Assembly (NCBI GenBank): GCA_902564785.1
Contig: CACFCI010000001.1
Coordinates: 1-64,000 of the forward strand
Source: an uncultured Pelagibacteraceae bacterium
GTDB lineage: Bacteria; Pseudomonadota; Alphaproteobacteria; Pelagibacterales; Pelagibacteraceae
Direction: 5' to 3'
DNA length: 64,000 nucleotides
This document shows positions 31,064 to 39,796 of this stretch, in pieces. The position numbers were made by a program, and so were the translations under genes. The notes below the pieces were generated by a model, which had not been told where the DNA came from, ran no database searches, and saw only the letters and a list, made by a program, of their open reading frames with translations. Within the stretch, counting starts at the first letter, position 1; each line of letters starts with the position of its first letter.

Positions 31064-31259
31064 AAATTAATAATATCAAATAAATTAAAATTTAATAGAA
31101 ACCAGATATAATATCTTAGATGAAAATTTATATAATTTGATTAATCGAAGTAATTTCATGGAACTTTAGATTTCCAAATGCAATTCCAATCGCTGATATT
31201 ATCGCAGCTATTTATTATTGTTTTTAAGTATCGATTTAAGAAAATATCTAAAATATTAA

Positions 31260-31910
31260 TTAATCTGCTGAAAAATAAATATTCTGAAAATAAGAAATTG
31301 ATTTCATTTTAGAATTGTCGGTATCAGCCATTATAGCCAAACCATCTAGTTCATTCACATCTAGATCATGAAATTTTTTAAAATCTTCCTTAACATTGGC
31401 TTTTACTGTTACCCAAACATTCAGATTATCTTTTGTAGTTGCTAATACATTATCTATTGATTTTTTTGTGTATGGGCTTGGCCAACTCTCGCCGACTGCA
31501 CTATTACTTGAAAAAACGTAATTAACAGCTCTATTTGAAAGTGGTGTTACTCCTGTTTTTTTTACTACAAAAACTCTAGCTGCAAAATCATGACCTTTTT
31601 TGGAATTCTCATTAATACCTTGCAAATCTTTTTCAATTTTCCATGTTATATTAATAAATGGCGTCTTGTTTAAGTCAATTTTTACTTCTTTTCCAAGGCC
31701 TGAAGCAGCGTTATCAGCTACTGCTTTTAAAAAATTACCATTCTCATTTGAACCAACAGAATAAACTGTTTTGTTATCTGCTCCTCTTATTTTACGGATC
31801 TCAAGAGCTGACAATTCTTTTTCAGTGAACTCAAAAATTTTTACAGTTTCTGCATATAGAGAATTAACAAATATTAAATATGTAATAAAAATATAAAAAA
31901 TTTTTAACAT
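31260..31910 (-). CDS. DUF3047 family exported protein
   Basis: 216 aa with a signal peptide (MLKIFYIFITYLIFVNSLYA). The mature part matches the DUF3047 pattern: early ADNAASGL, FINITWKIE, HDFAARVFVV, NYVFSSNSAVGESWPSPYT and a final LDGLAIMADTDNS. The fold resembles carbohydrate-binding-like beta sandwiches and the function is unknown. It stands alone. About 200 nt on its downstream side and 89 nt upstream contain no supported gene. Confidence 0.8.
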   Translation of the reverse strand: MLKIFYIFITYLIFVNSLYAETVKIFEFTEKELSALEIRKIRGADNKTVYSVGSNENGNFLKAVADNAASGLGKEVKIDLNKTPFINITWKIEKDLQGINENSKKGHDFAARVFVVKKTGVTPLSNRAVNYVFSSNSAVGESWPSPYTKKSIDNVLATTKDNLNVWVTVKANVKEDFKKFHDLDVNELDGLAIMADTDNSKMKSISYFQNIYFSAD

Positions 31911-31999
31911 GTTATCCTTATAGATAGATTATTTATAAATTCAATATTCAGTCACAATTTCAACATCCTAAATTCAAAATTCATTGTTAAATTAATAAT

Positions 32000-32122
32000 A
32001 TGAAAATAATTTCTGTATTTATACTTTTAATATATTGGTCAATAATGATTTCGGCTCCAGTTATGGGTAAAAATTCCATTAAATATCAAAAGAAAGATAT
32101 AAAAATAGTCTCAAATTTTTGA
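32000..32122 (+). CDS. Possible 40-aa secreted/membrane microprotein
   Basis: The ATG at 32000 opens MKIISVFILLIYWSIMISAP followed by a lysine-rich tail and a TGA at 32120-32122. It looks like a signal peptide or single anchor with a short basic tail. The stop lies inside the hairpin shared with the convergent SDR gene. No SD sequence is evident, so it may be a chance ORF. Confidence 0.35.
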   Translation: MKIISVFILLIYWSIMISAPVMGKNSIKYQKKDIKIVSNF

Positions 32123-32126
32123 GACT
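32107..32126 (-). terminator. Hairpin terminator after the SDR gene
   Basis: AGTCTCAAA-TT-TTTGAGACT is a perfect 9-bp inverted repeat. On the minus strand it is followed by a T-rich tract (ATTTTTATA), the form of an intrinsic terminator. It overlaps the SDR stop codon (32125) and also the stop of the small plus-strand ORF. Confidence 0.5.
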
Positions 32127-32871
32127 AATATGTAGATCTTCCACCACTTATGTCGAAAACTGCAGCTGTAGAGAAAGTGTTCTCTTGAGAAGAAAGCCAG
32201 CAAACTAATGAGGTAAACTCATGTATTTCAAGAAATCTCCCTCTTGGAACCTTTGATAGCATTCTTTTTACGTGCTCTTTACTCATCTGATCTAAAATTC
32301 TAGTTTTAGCACCAGCTGGGGTGACTGCGTTTACAGCTATGTCTTTATCAGCTAATTCTTTACCTAAAGCTTTAGTTAATCCAATTGCACCAGCTTTTCC
32401 AGAGCTATATGCGCTTGCATTTGCATTACCATCTTTACCCGCAACAGAAGCGACATTAACAATTCTTCCATAATTATTTCTAATCATATTTGGGACAATT
32501 GCTCTGCAGCAGTTAAAAGTACCCATTAAATTTATCTGGACTACTTTATTCCACATATCGACATCATACTCCCATAAAGGACCTGTAGGACCTGTTATGC
32601 CAGCATTATTTATTAAAATATCAATATTTGTTTTTGAGGTTATGTCTGCAACGTTTTTCTCTACATCTTGATAATTTGAAATATCAACAACGCTATAAAA
32701 TAAATTGGGGTTTTTAAACTCATCAACTGCTGATTTAAGAAGCTTTTCATCGATATCCCATATAAATACTTTAGCACCAGACTCTAAAAATCTTTTTGCA
32801 ACATCCAAACCAAACCCTTGAGCTCCACCAGTAACTACAGCTGTTCTATTTTTAAAATCGAATGTGTGCAT
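32125..32871 (-). CDS. Short-chain dehydrogenase/reductase
   Basis: NAD(P)-dependent oxidoreductase (248 aa from the chosen start). Cofactor motif TGGAQGFG, NNAGITGPTG, and catalytic Ser with AYSSGKAG (Tyr-x3-Lys) are present. I use the internal Met of MHTFDFKNRTAVVTGG, since the upstream 21 residues of the ORF track (cysteine-rich, overlapping the permease) are not family-like. It follows the NCS1 permease by 5 nt and is probably co-transcribed with the TRAP cluster. The substrate is unknown, perhaps a hydroxy acid or alcohol imported by this cluster. Confidence 0.88.
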   Translation of the reverse strand: MHTFDFKNRTAVVTGGAQGFGLDVAKRFLESGAKVFIWDIDEKLLKSAVDEFKNPNLFYSVVDISNYQDVEKNVADITSKTNIDILINNAGITGPTGPLWEYDVDMWNKVVQINLMGTFNCCRAIVPNMIRNNYGRIVNVASVAGKDGNANASAYSSGKAGAIGLTKALGKELADKDIAVNAVTPAGAKTRILDQMSKEHVKRMLSKVPRGRFLEIHEFTSLVCWLSSQENTFSTAAVFDISGGRSTY

Positions 32872-32876
32872 TAAAA

Positions 32877-34334
32877 TTATTTTTTTGCTAACAAGTAGTA
32901 TGTTATCCAGGCAACAAATGCACCTATTATCCAAGCATAAGATTGTAAAAACATAAAATTAGTATTCCAAATTGTTGAAGCTGAAAAAATAAATCCTATC
33001 AATAAAGAATAAACACCTTTAATATGCCAGCCACCTGAATAATAATATATGCTGTCTCTACCAATTGAATATAAATCTTTATTACTTAATTCTTGATTTT
33101 TAATTAAATAATAATCAGCCACCATCACTCCAAATAAAGGACCAAAAAAAGCACCAAAAGTATCTATAAAGGATAAAATTCCTATTTGACTCAAAATAGT
33201 CAACCAGAATACCGCAATCAATAAACCAAAAAATGAAATTAAATAACCTGCACTTTTAAAACTTAATTTAGAAGGAGCAAAATTTATTAGAGAATATTGA
33301 GATGGTATATAATTAGCAACTAAATTTGTAGAAGCTGAAGCTATTATAATGAAGCATAAAACAACTATTGTTATTTGTATATTGTCAAATTTTCCAACTA
33401 TATCTGTTGGATTGGTAAAAATTCTATCAATATCCGAAAATTTTTGATTAAGAAATAAATCAGAACCTGTAACAATGAAAACTGATAAAAAAGAAAAAAT
33501 AATTAAATTCAAAATTAAACTTAAGTTTCCTTTTTTTAATTCTTTCTCATTTTTTACATACCTAGAAAAATCACCAAAACTAATGATTAAAATTGAAAAA
33601 TAAGCAAATATTGTTCCAGCAACTGTCATTAAAGGTGCTAAATTATTAACATCTAAAAAATTATTGAGGTTAAAAATATTTGAAAAAGCTTCGGTAGTTA
33701 TTTTTACATCACTTAATAAAACAACAAAGAAAAAAATAAACATACCAGTGTAGACTGTCATTGTAGAAAAATTAATTAATTTTTTATTGTACTGCATCCC
33801 AACAATAAATAATAAAGTCTGTAGAATAATTGTTATTACTATTGCAGACCAATCAATAATGTTCATTCCAAAATAATAAAAAATAAATATTTCCTGCTGT
33901 AATAAAGAATTATCTATAGAAAAAATAACTATTCTAATTAAATAAACTAAAATTTTAGATAAAAAGTAAGTTTGAATTCCAAAGAAAAAAATTCCAACTA
34001 AACTTCTGATTAAACCAAAAAATTTAGCACCGTTAAATCCTAATGAAGATCTTAACAATACTGCAAATGGTAAACCAAATTTTTGGGAAGGTTTTCCAAT
34101 AATATTTGAAAACAAACAAACAAACAAAGATCCTAATATTATTCCAAAAAAAACTACAAATACATTTAAACTATACATTAAGTAAAGTGAGGATATTAAT
34201 GAGAAACCAATTACACTTTGTACATTTGCTCCCCAAAAACAAAATAAATCTTTCCGATTCCAAGTTTTATAATTTGGATTAACTGTTACTAAGTCCCAAT
34301 TAGAAAGAGAGTATTTTACTTTTGGCTGATTCAC
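32877..34334 (-). CDS. NCS1-family permease (nucleobase/hydantoin/cation symporter)
   Basis: 485-aa, 12-helix inner-membrane transporter. The N-terminal motif region (NWDLVTVNPNYKTWNRKDLFCFWGANVQ) with GKPSQKFGLPFAVLLRSSLGFNG and later ANYIPSQYSLINFAPSKLSF matches the NCS1 family (cytosine, allantoin, thiamine, hydantoin carriers). The substrate cannot be read from sequence. It is 26 nt downstream of dctM. Confidence 0.85.
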   Translation of the reverse strand: MNQPKVKYSLSNWDLVTVNPNYKTWNRKDLFCFWGANVQSVIGFSLISSLYLMYSLNVFVVFFGIILGSLFVCLFSNIIGKPSQKFGLPFAVLLRSSLGFNGAKFFGLIRSLVGIFFFGIQTYFLSKILVYLIRIVIFSIDNSLLQQEIFIFYYFGMNIIDWSAIVITIILQTLLFIVGMQYNKKLINFSTMTVYTGMFIFFFVVLLSDVKITTEAFSNIFNLNNFLDVNNLAPLMTVAGTIFAYFSILIISFGDFSRYVKNEKELKKGNLSLILNLIIFSFLSVFIVTGSDLFLNQKFSDIDRIFTNPTDIVGKFDNIQITIVVLCFIIIASASTNLVANYIPSQYSLINFAPSKLSFKSAGYLISFFGLLIAVFWLTILSQIGILSFIDTFGAFFGPLFGVMVADYYLIKNQELSNKDLYSIGRDSIYYYSGGWHIKGVYSLLIGFIFSASTIWNTNFMFLQSYAWIIGAFVAWITYYLLAKK

Positions 34335-34360
34335 TAAACCTTATTTTAAACTAATAAATT

Positions 34361-35695
34361 CTACTGTCCATATAAGAGAGTTGGTAGCCATAGAGCAATC
34401 TGTGGGAATATGATTATTAAAATTAAACCTATTACTTGTAGAACCATAAATTGCATCATTCCATAATAAATGTCTTTTAAATCCCATTCAGGAACTACAC
34501 CTTTTAAGAAATAGGCAGACAAAGCTACAGGTGGAGATAGCCAGGCGGTCTGTAGATTTACAGCGACCAATATTGCAAACCAAGTTAAATTAAATTCCAA
34601 AGCTTCAATTAATGGTAAAAGAATTGGAACAATAATCATAACAATTGGTACCCATTCTAATGGCCAACCTAATAAAAATATTGCAACCATAACAATTCCT
34701 AGAATTAAATATTTATTCATTTCTAATCCTAACAAAAATTCAGTTAATAAGGTTGGAGTACCAAGTCTTGCAAATACAGCACCAAAAAAGTTTGATGCAG
34801 CAACTAAAACCATTATTAAAGCAGTAATTTCTAGAGTTTTAACGAGCGCTTCTTGAAGTTTAGATAAAGTTAATTTTTTATAAGCTAATGAAAGTAATAA
34901 AGCTCCCATAGCACCACAACCTGCTGCTTCTGTAGGTGTTGCAAAACCAAATAAAATACTCCCCAATGCTGCAAAGACGAGCGCTGCAGGAGGAACCAAA
35001 CCTAAGAAGAATTCAATCCAAACTTCTTTAATGCTTGCTGCCCTCATTTCTTCAGGAATTACAGGTCCTAATTTTGGATTTATCATACATCTTATTGTTG
35101 TGTAACCAGCGTATAAACTAGCAAGAAGAATTCCAGGTATTATAGCAGCAGCAAATAAATCAATTACAGGAATTTCCATAATTGGGCCCATTACAACAAG
35201 CATAATGCTTGGTGGAATTAAAATTCCTAAAGTACCACCAGCTGTAATTGTACCAGCTGCAAGTCTTACATCATAACCAGATCTATTCATTGATTTTGCA
35301 GCCATGATTCCTAGTATAGTTACTGAAGCACCAACAATTCCTGTTGCTGCAGCAAAGATAACTGAAACAAACAATACAGCATAATACAATGCACCTCTTA
35401 CTCTAGCCAACATCATTTGAAATGATGAGAACAATCTTTCCATTAGTCCTGCTTGCTCCATCATTATGCCCATAAAAACAAAGAGTGGGACGGCGGCGAG
35501 TGTTTGTTCGGTCATGACCATCGAAAACTGAAGAGTCATTAAATAAAAAACTAATTTTCCAAATCCCAGATATCCAAATACAAAACCTAAGAAAATTAAT
35601 GTAAATGAAATTGGAAATCCAACAAAAATAGCAAAAAGCATTACTCCAACTAAAATAAAGCCTAAGATAGCCGGATCTATTAATTCAGCAATCAT
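34361..35695 (-). CDS. dctM: TRAP transporter large permease (DctM)
   Basis: Twelve-helix secondary transporter subunit of a tripartite ATP-independent periplasmic system (444 aa). Diagnostic segments are GFPISFTLIFLGFVFGY, GIMAAKSMNRSGYD, GTLGILIPPSIMLV and the matching second repeat. It overlaps the dctQ stop by 4 nt. Sodium-coupled import of a carboxylate- or sulfonate-type solute is the usual role. Confidence 0.93.
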   Translation of the reverse strand: MIAELIDPAILGFILVGVMLFAIFVGFPISFTLIFLGFVFGYLGFGKLVFYLMTLQFSMVMTEQTLAAVPLFVFMGIMMEQAGLMERLFSSFQMMLARVRGALYYAVLFVSVIFAAATGIVGASVTILGIMAAKSMNRSGYDVRLAAGTITAGGTLGILIPPSIMLVVMGPIMEIPVIDLFAAAIIPGILLASLYAGYTTIRCMINPKLGPVIPEEMRAASIKEVWIEFFLGLVPPAALVFAALGSILFGFATPTEAAGCGAMGALLLSLAYKKLTLSKLQEALVKTLEITALIMVLVAASNFFGAVFARLGTPTLLTEFLLGLEMNKYLILGIVMVAIFLLGWPLEWVPIVMIIVPILLPLIEALEFNLTWFAILVAVNLQTAWLSPPVALSAYFLKGVVPEWDLKDIYYGMMQFMVLQVIGLILIIIFPQIALWLPTLLYGQ

Positions 35696-36306
35696 TCATC
35701 TTCTCCTGGCCACTTTCCTCGTGTGGCAGCCCAATAGCTTTTAAATAATTCTGAAATACCTTGGATTAGTAAAAATATTATTCCAATAAGTAGACAACTT
35801 TTAATTGGCCACATATATGGCATCCAAGTTGTATCCATTCCTCTCTCACCTCTTTGAATAGACTCCCCAACATATCCAATAGTCATGTAAAGAAATACTA
35901 ATAAGCCTGGAAAGTAAAATAATATATACAACCAAAAATCAATTTTGCCTTGAATCTTAGTTTTAAAATTTCTGTATAAAAAATCAGCTCTTATATGAAC
36001 ACCTTTAGAAAGTGCATATCCAGCACCTAACATAAAAAGTGCACCATATAAAAAACGACTTATGTCATAGGCCCAAATTGTTGGAGAGTGAAATAATTTT
36101 CTAGCAAGAACTTCGTAAGTCATTGCAAGAATTAATGGCATCAAAATCCAACAAACTACGTTGCCAACCCATTTACTAAATTTATCAATATTTACAATTG
36201 AACTTGCCATCCATGGTGGCATATCACTTGGCATTTTTCCTGAACCACCTCGCCTTTCAGCAATCATTTCATCAGAAATATCTAATTTACCTGGTTCGTC
36301 TGCCAT
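35692..36306 (-). CDS. dctQ: TRAP transporter small permease (DctQ)
   Basis: Four-helix membrane subunit (204 aa) coupling the binding protein and DctM. The segment YDISRFLYGALFMLGAGYALSKGVHIRADFLY is typical of the family. The N-terminal about 40 residues are a hydrophilic cytosolic extension. It is separated from dctP by 64 nt that hold a strong hairpin. Confidence 0.9.
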   Translation of the reverse strand: MADEPGKLDISDEMIAERRGGSGKMPSDMPPWMASSIVNIDKFSKWVGNVVCWILMPLILAMTYEVLARKLFHSPTIWAYDISRFLYGALFMLGAGYALSKGVHIRADFLYRNFKTKIQGKIDFWLYILFYFPGLLVFLYMTIGYVGESIQRGERGMDTTWMPYMWPIKSCLLIGIIFLLIQGISELFKSYWAATRGKWPGEDE

Positions 36307-36323
36307 AAATTTTTATAAAAAAA

Positions 36324-36351
36324 TTAGAGCGGACTTTATAGTCCGCTCTAA
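36324..36351 (-). terminator. Intercistronic hairpin between dctP and dctQ (attenuator/partial terminator)
   Basis: TTAGAGCGGACT-TTAT-AGTCCGCTCTAA is a perfect 12-bp stem with a 4-nt loop, unusually G+C-rich for this genome. On the minus strand it is followed at once by TTTTTTTATA, so it has the exact form of a Rho-independent terminator. Because dctQM lies downstream, it most likely ends most transcripts after dctP (or stabilises the dctP mRNA 3' end), giving more binding protein than permease. Confidence 0.8.
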
Positions 36352-36370
36352 CATAAAGATTATTTAATGA

Positions 36371-37465
36371 TTACTTTAATGTTGCTGCGTGAGCCATTCC
36401 TAGCTTAGCATTAGACATTTGAGCACCACTCCAGAAAGGAACTGCAATATCAGCAAATTCTTTCATAGAGTCCCAAACTTCAGCAAAGAATGCATTTTTA
36501 GCTGCGTTTGTTTCCAAACTTTTCTTAGCAGCTGCCATGTATTCAGTGAAGTAATCAGAAGGAGTATCTTCTAATTTTACACCATGAACTTCAGTAAGCT
36601 CTTTTAAAGCTTTTCCGTTTTCATAGATTCTATAACTTAGAGATTTCGCTAGAGATGCATTTGCTGCAACTTCTAGAGACTTCTTCTCATGAGCACTCAT
36701 AGCATTGTATGTTTTTCCAGTAATATAAAAGTCAGCATTTACGACTACTTGGTGCAAACCTTGTAAGTAGTAGTGCTTTAATACTTTTTGGAAACCAAAC
36801 GTTAAGTCTGGCTTTGGACAACACCATTCAGCAGCATCAATAGTTCCTGCTTCTAGAGCTGGTAGAATATCTCCACCACCCATAGCTACAGATGCAATAC
36901 CAATGTCTTTGTATGTTTGTCCTGGAATTCCTGGAGGAGTTCTGAATTTATATTTTCTAAAGTCAGCCATATCTTTAATTGGTTTAGGGAACCAACCTAA
37001 AGCTTCTGGTCCAACTGGTTGAATCATAAATCCTTTAATATCTCTTCCCATTTCTTTCCATAGTCTGTCATATAGTTCTTTTCCTCCACCATATTGAAAC
37101 CATGATAGGAATGCGATGTTGTCAATACCAACACCACCACCAGCTACTGGCGAACCAAATAGCATAGCTGCAGGGTGATCACCTGACCAATAATGCGTCC
37201 AAGCGAATCCACAATCGATTAAACCTTTGTCAACTGCGTCTAGAGTTTCTTTTACACCAACAACTGCTCCTGCAGGCATAATTTCAAACTTTAGAGATCC
37301 ACCAGTCAATTCGGTTACAGTGTCAGTAAAATCCTTTAACATTTTAACTTCATCAGCTTTAGTGTTAAGAACAGTCTGACATTTTAGTGTTTTTGCCGCA
37401 TTAGCATTTGAAATAAATCCAAATACCATTGCAACTGCAAATAACATTGAAATGATTTTTTTCAT
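36371..37465 (-). CDS. dctP: TRAP transporter solute-binding protein (DctP)
   Basis: Periplasmic binding protein (364 aa) with a signal peptide ending near ANAA (about residue 23). The DctP-family region IDCGFAWTHYWSGDHPAAMLFG and the conserved Arg-containing segment KFRTPPGIPGQTY are visible. DAAEWCCPKPD lies at the ligand-site helix. The aromatic-rich binding region resembles the keto acid/TakP-like subgroup more than C4-dicarboxylate DctP. A good SD (GAGAGGGAAACA) precedes the start. It is divergent from a GMC oxidoreductase gene, with 142 nt between them. Confidence 0.9.
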   Translation of the reverse strand: MKKIISMLFAVAMVFGFISNANAAKTLKCQTVLNTKADEVKMLKDFTDTVTELTGGSLKFEIMPAGAVVGVKETLDAVDKGLIDCGFAWTHYWSGDHPAAMLFGSPVAGGGVGIDNIAFLSWFQYGGGKELYDRLWKEMGRDIKGFMIQPVGPEALGWFPKPIKDMADFRKYKFRTPPGIPGQTYKDIGIASVAMGGGDILPALEAGTIDAAEWCCPKPDLTFGFQKVLKHYYLQGLHQVVVNADFYITGKTYNAMSAHEKKSLEVAANASLAKSLSYRIYENGKALKELTEVHGVKLEDTPSDYFTEYMAAAKKSLETNAAKNAFFAEVWDSMKEFADIAVPFWSGAQMSNAKLGMAHAATLK

Positions 37466-37607
37466 TTGTTTCCCTCTCTTTATTTTTAAAAACGAAAGCT
37501 TGTCAAAGAATGAAATCTAAAACAAGTGTTATTATTGGATTATTTTAATTTTTTTGTGTACAGAAATGTTACAAATAAAAAATTTTAATTTATAAAAGTT
37601 CTAATTA

Positions 37608-39203
37608 ATGGATAATTTTGATTATATTATAATTGGTGCTGGATCTGCAGGATGTGTTCTTGCAAACAGAATTTCATCAAACCCTAAAAATAAAGTCTTA
37701 CTTTTAGAGGCAGGTGGCAAAGATACTAATCCATGGATACATATTCCTGGAGGATATTTTAAAACAATGCACAATCCTGAGACAGATTGGTGTTTTAACA
37801 CAGAAGAAGAGCCCTTTTGTGACAATAGAAAGATGACTTACCCAAGAGGTAAAACACTTGGAGGAAGTTCTTCTATTAATGGAATGCTTTATATTCGAGG
37901 GCAATCAAATGATTACAATTATTGGAGACAATTAGGAAATGTTGGATGGTCATGGGATGATGTACTTCCTTATTTTAAAAAATCTGAAGATTTTCAATTT
38001 GGAAAAAATGAATTTCATGGATCTGGTGGCCCATTAAAAGTTGAAAAAATTAGATCTACTTTTAAAGTTTTAGATTTATTTTTAGAAGCTGCAGAGGAAT
38101 TTGGATATAAAAAAACTGATGATTTTAATAATGGTGATAATGAAGGAATGGGGTATTTCCCTTTAACAATTAAAAATGGATTTAGATGTAGCACAGCAGT
38201 CGGATATTTAAATCCAATAAAAAATAGAAGTAATTTAAAGATTATAACTAAAGCTCACATAAAAAATATTGAGTTTGAAAATAAAATTGCCAAAAAAGTT
38301 AATTTTTGGACTGGTGATAAGTTAAACACTGTAGAAGCAAATGGTGAAATTATTTTAAGTGCTGGTACTATTGGATCTCCACATATTCTTCAAGCTTCCG
38401 GTTTGGGTCCTGCTAAATTATTAAAAGATAACGGTATTGAAGTATTAATGGAAAATAAAAGCATTGGCCAAAACTTAACGGACCATCTTATGTTAAGACC
38501 TGTTTATAAAATAAAAAATTTAGAAACATTAAATGATATTTATTATAGTTTAACTAAAAAAATATTTACTGGATTAAAATTTTTCTTAACACGAACTGGC
38601 CCACTTACTGTTGGCGCTAGTTATTTGTGTGGTTTTGTTAAGAGTGACCCACATTTAGAAACTCCTAACTTACAATTTCATGTTTCTCCAGCTAGTACCG
38701 ATCTTTTAGGAAAATCATCATTACATAAATTTCCTGCTTTCACACCAACTATCACTAATGTAAGACCTACTAGCAGAGGATCAATTGAACTAAAATCTTC
38801 AGATACGAGAATTCCTCCAAAAATTAAAATGAACTATTTATCTACACATGAAGATAGAGAGATAGCAGGTAAGTCTCTTAAAATAGTAAGAAAAATAGTT
38901 ATGGAGTCCAAAGCCTATAAAGATTATGAACCAGAGGAATTAAGACCAGGCATAAATATTAATAATATTGAGCAGCTGGCTATTGAAGCGGGAAAATATG
39001 CTAATACAATTTTCCATCCTGTAAGTACGTGTAGAATGGGTAAAGATGAAAATGCAGTAGTTTCTGATCAGTTAAAAGTTCATGGAATAAAAAACTTAAG
39101 AGTGATTGATGCATCAGTAATGCCATATATCACCTCAGGAAATACAAATGCACCTACAATAATGATTGCAGAAAAAGGTGCGGACATGATACTACAGCAA
39201 TAA
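37608..39203 (+). CDS. GMC-family FAD oxidoreductase (choline/alcohol dehydrogenase type)
   Basis: Flavoprotein oxidising an alcohol to an aldehyde (531 aa). The FAD fold is at the N-terminus (DYIIIGAGSAGCVLANRIS). GGSSSINGMLYIRG is GMC signature 1, GEIILSAGTIGSPHILQASG signature 2. The catalytic His is in FHPVSTCRMG and the C-terminal NTNAPTIMIAEKGADMI is typical. The frame gives no signal peptide. Divergent dctPQM and nearby xsc make an isethionate dehydrogenase (IseJ-like) role attractive, but choline or other alcohols remain possible. Confidence 0.9.
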   Translation: MDNFDYIIIGAGSAGCVLANRISSNPKNKVLLLEAGGKDTNPWIHIPGGYFKTMHNPETDWCFNTEEEPFCDNRKMTYPRGKTLGGSSSINGMLYIRGQSNDYNYWRQLGNVGWSWDDVLPYFKKSEDFQFGKNEFHGSGGPLKVEKIRSTFKVLDLFLEAAEEFGYKKTDDFNNGDNEGMGYFPLTIKNGFRCSTAVGYLNPIKNRSNLKIITKAHIKNIEFENKIAKKVNFWTGDKLNTVEANGEIILSAGTIGSPHILQASGLGPAKLLKDNGIEVLMENKSIGQNLTDHLMLRPVYKIKNLETLNDIYYSLTKKIFTGLKFFLTRTGPLTVGASYLCGFVKSDPHLETPNLQFHVSPASTDLLGKSSLHKFPAFTPTITNVRPTSRGSIELKSSDTRIPPKIKMNYLSTHEDREIAGKSLKIVRKIVMESKAYKDYEPEELRPGININNIEQLAIEAGKYANTIFHPVSTCRMGKDENAVVSDQLKVHGIKNLRVIDASVMPYITSGNTNAPTIMIAEKGADMILQQ

Positions 39204-39796
39204 TGTTTGTAGAATTTTTTACACCTGAACAAATTGCAATAGTAACTCAAATAATTCTTATTGATTTAGTTTTAGCAGGTGACAATGCAATAATAATTGG
39301 AATGGTTGCATCTAAATTTCCAGTCGAACAAAGAAAAAAAGTTATTTTTTGGGGAATTGGTGGTGCTGTAATTTTAAGAATCCTACTAACATTGATTACA
39401 GCATATCTTCTGCAAATCACTGGCTTAAGATTAATTGGGGGATTATTATTACTTTACATTGTTTATAAGCTTTATGTAGACGTAATAAAAGGTTCAGAAA
39501 CAGAAGAGGATGTAAAAGTAGATAATTCAAGTTTTATAAAAGCAATTTGGACTGTTTTACTAGCTGATTTTACAATGAGTTTAGACAATGTATTGGGTGT
39601 TGCTGGTGCAGCTGGTGATCACTATGGGCTTCTTGTTTTTGGATTAGTGTTATCAATTGTTTTGATGGCAACTGCAGCAACATTAATTTCTGGATGGATT
39701 AAAAAATACAGATGGATAGCCTGGCTTGGGTTATTAGCCATTTTAATTGTAGCTGTTGAGTTGATTTACACAGATATTAAAATATTATTCTTTTGA
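39203..39796 (+). CDS. TerC/YjbE-family integral membrane protein
   Basis: 197 aa with six or seven helices. The paired acidic motifs LVLAGDNAIIIGMVA and FTMSLDNVLGVAGAA are the hallmark of the TerC superfamily (implicated in manganese export and envelope metal handling). Its ATG shares a base with the GMC stop codon (TAATG), and its stop overlaps the next gene, so the four genes here are translationally coupled. Its relation to the oxidoreductases is unclear. Confidence 0.88.
   Translation: MFVEFFTPEQIAIVTQIILIDLVLAGDNAIIIGMVASKFPVEQRKKVIFWGIGGAVILRILLTLITAYLLQITGLRLIGGLLLLYIVYKLYVDVIKGSETEEDVKVDNSSFIKAIWTVLLADFTMSLDNVLGVAGAAGDHYGLLVFGLVLSIVLMATAATLISGWIKKYRWIAWLGLLAILIVAVELIYTDIKILFF

Noticed and set aside
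31064-31259. Possible protein remnant on the minus strand (IAAIISAIGIAFGNLKFHEI) in the gap before the DUF3047 gene's 3' end
   Set aside because: Fewer than 30 codons, no start codon, closed by a stop just upstream. It may be a decayed small membrane gene but cannot be supported.
37466-37607. Promoters in the dctP/GMC divergent gap (for example TTGACA on the minus strand at 37501-37506)
   Set aside because: The TTGACA has no acceptable -10 at 16-18 nt; several alternatives fit poorly, so no specific promoter is called.
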